NCBI GenBank assembly: GCA_903821255.1 | Contig: CAIJKT010000509.1 | Span: 1-13,440, forward strand | Length of the DNA: 13,440 bases | Reading direction: 5' to 3' | Source of the DNA: an uncultured Lentisphaeria bacterium | Lineage (GTDB): Bacteria > Verrucomicrobiota > Lentisphaeria > Victivallales > Victivallaceae | In this document: positions 13,433 to 13,440 of the stretch, piece by piece | Position numbering within the stretch: position 1 is the stretch's first letter | Layout: each line of letters opens with the position of its first letter | Notes under the pieces: generated by a model | What the model was told of the DNA's origin: nothing | The model's database searches: none | What the model saw: the letters and a program-made list of their open reading frames with translations, nothing else | Position numbers and translations under genes: made by a program

Positions 13433-13440
13433 AAAACAAA

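Larger units (their letters stand above)
12651..13440. other. Repeat-rich, mostly non-coding region upstream of dnaE
   Basis: About 790 bp without a well-supported gene. The left third holds three kinds of short repeat (separate entries). The centre (about 12870-13100) has a weak GC-rich hairpin near 13033-13047 (cccc/gggg arms, no T-tract) and a 24-codon ATG frame at 12977-13051 without a ribosome site that I do not believe. The right third has a possible minus-strand mini-ORF (13104-13262) and, at the edge, an inverted repeat and promoter-like sequences pointing right. Confidence 0.6.

Overview
The window looks like a chromosomal segment from a member of the PVC superphylum, most likely a Lentisphaerota (Victivallis-like) bacterium. 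The reasons are a FTLIELL-type prepilin-like protein with a C-terminal H-X9-D motif encoded next to secreted and cytoplasmic glycoside hydrolases, a GntR-headed regulator with a sugar-binding-protein-like sensor, and a moderate-GC housekeeping background. This assignment is inference from gene style, not from a marker search.

Layout. (1) 1-1071, plus: 3' part of an HtrA/Deg-family serine protease (5' end outside the window or unresolved). (2) about 1091-8464, plus: a 7.4-kb accessory block with a consensus sigma-70 promoter, a 29-bp palindrome that is probably an operator, a GntR/LacI-type hybrid regulator, a cytoplasmic GH63-like (alpha/alpha)6-barrel glycosidase, a 38-residue CxxC mini-protein overlapping its stop, a prepilin-like protein and an exported GH42-like glycosidase. 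(3) 8549-12650, minus: a four-helix DUF2569-like membrane protein overlapping the 3' end of dnaE (replicative DNA polymerase III alpha). (4) 12651-13440: about 790 bp, mostly non-coding and rich in short repeats, with one possible small basic ORF and a promoter/operator-like arrangement at the right edge.

The most informative observation is that the accessory block is bracketed by a direct repeat of 105 bp (2 mismatches), alignable to about 114-123 bp with one 9-nt gap. The repeat is the overlapping convergent 3' end of htrA and the DUF2569-like gene. The left copy completes htrA and the right copy completes the DUF2569-like gene, so the block sits between two intact genes and carries a duplicated gene end, as integrated elements do. 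No integrase or transposase is visible inside it.

Working model (inference): the regulator senses a sugar and controls its own promoter and probably the genes downstream. The exported GH42-like enzyme acts on an oligo- or polysaccharide outside the cytoplasmic membrane, the GH63-like enzyme finishes the products in the cytoplasm, and the pseudopilin-like protein may form a surface or periplasmic structure dedicated to this substrate.
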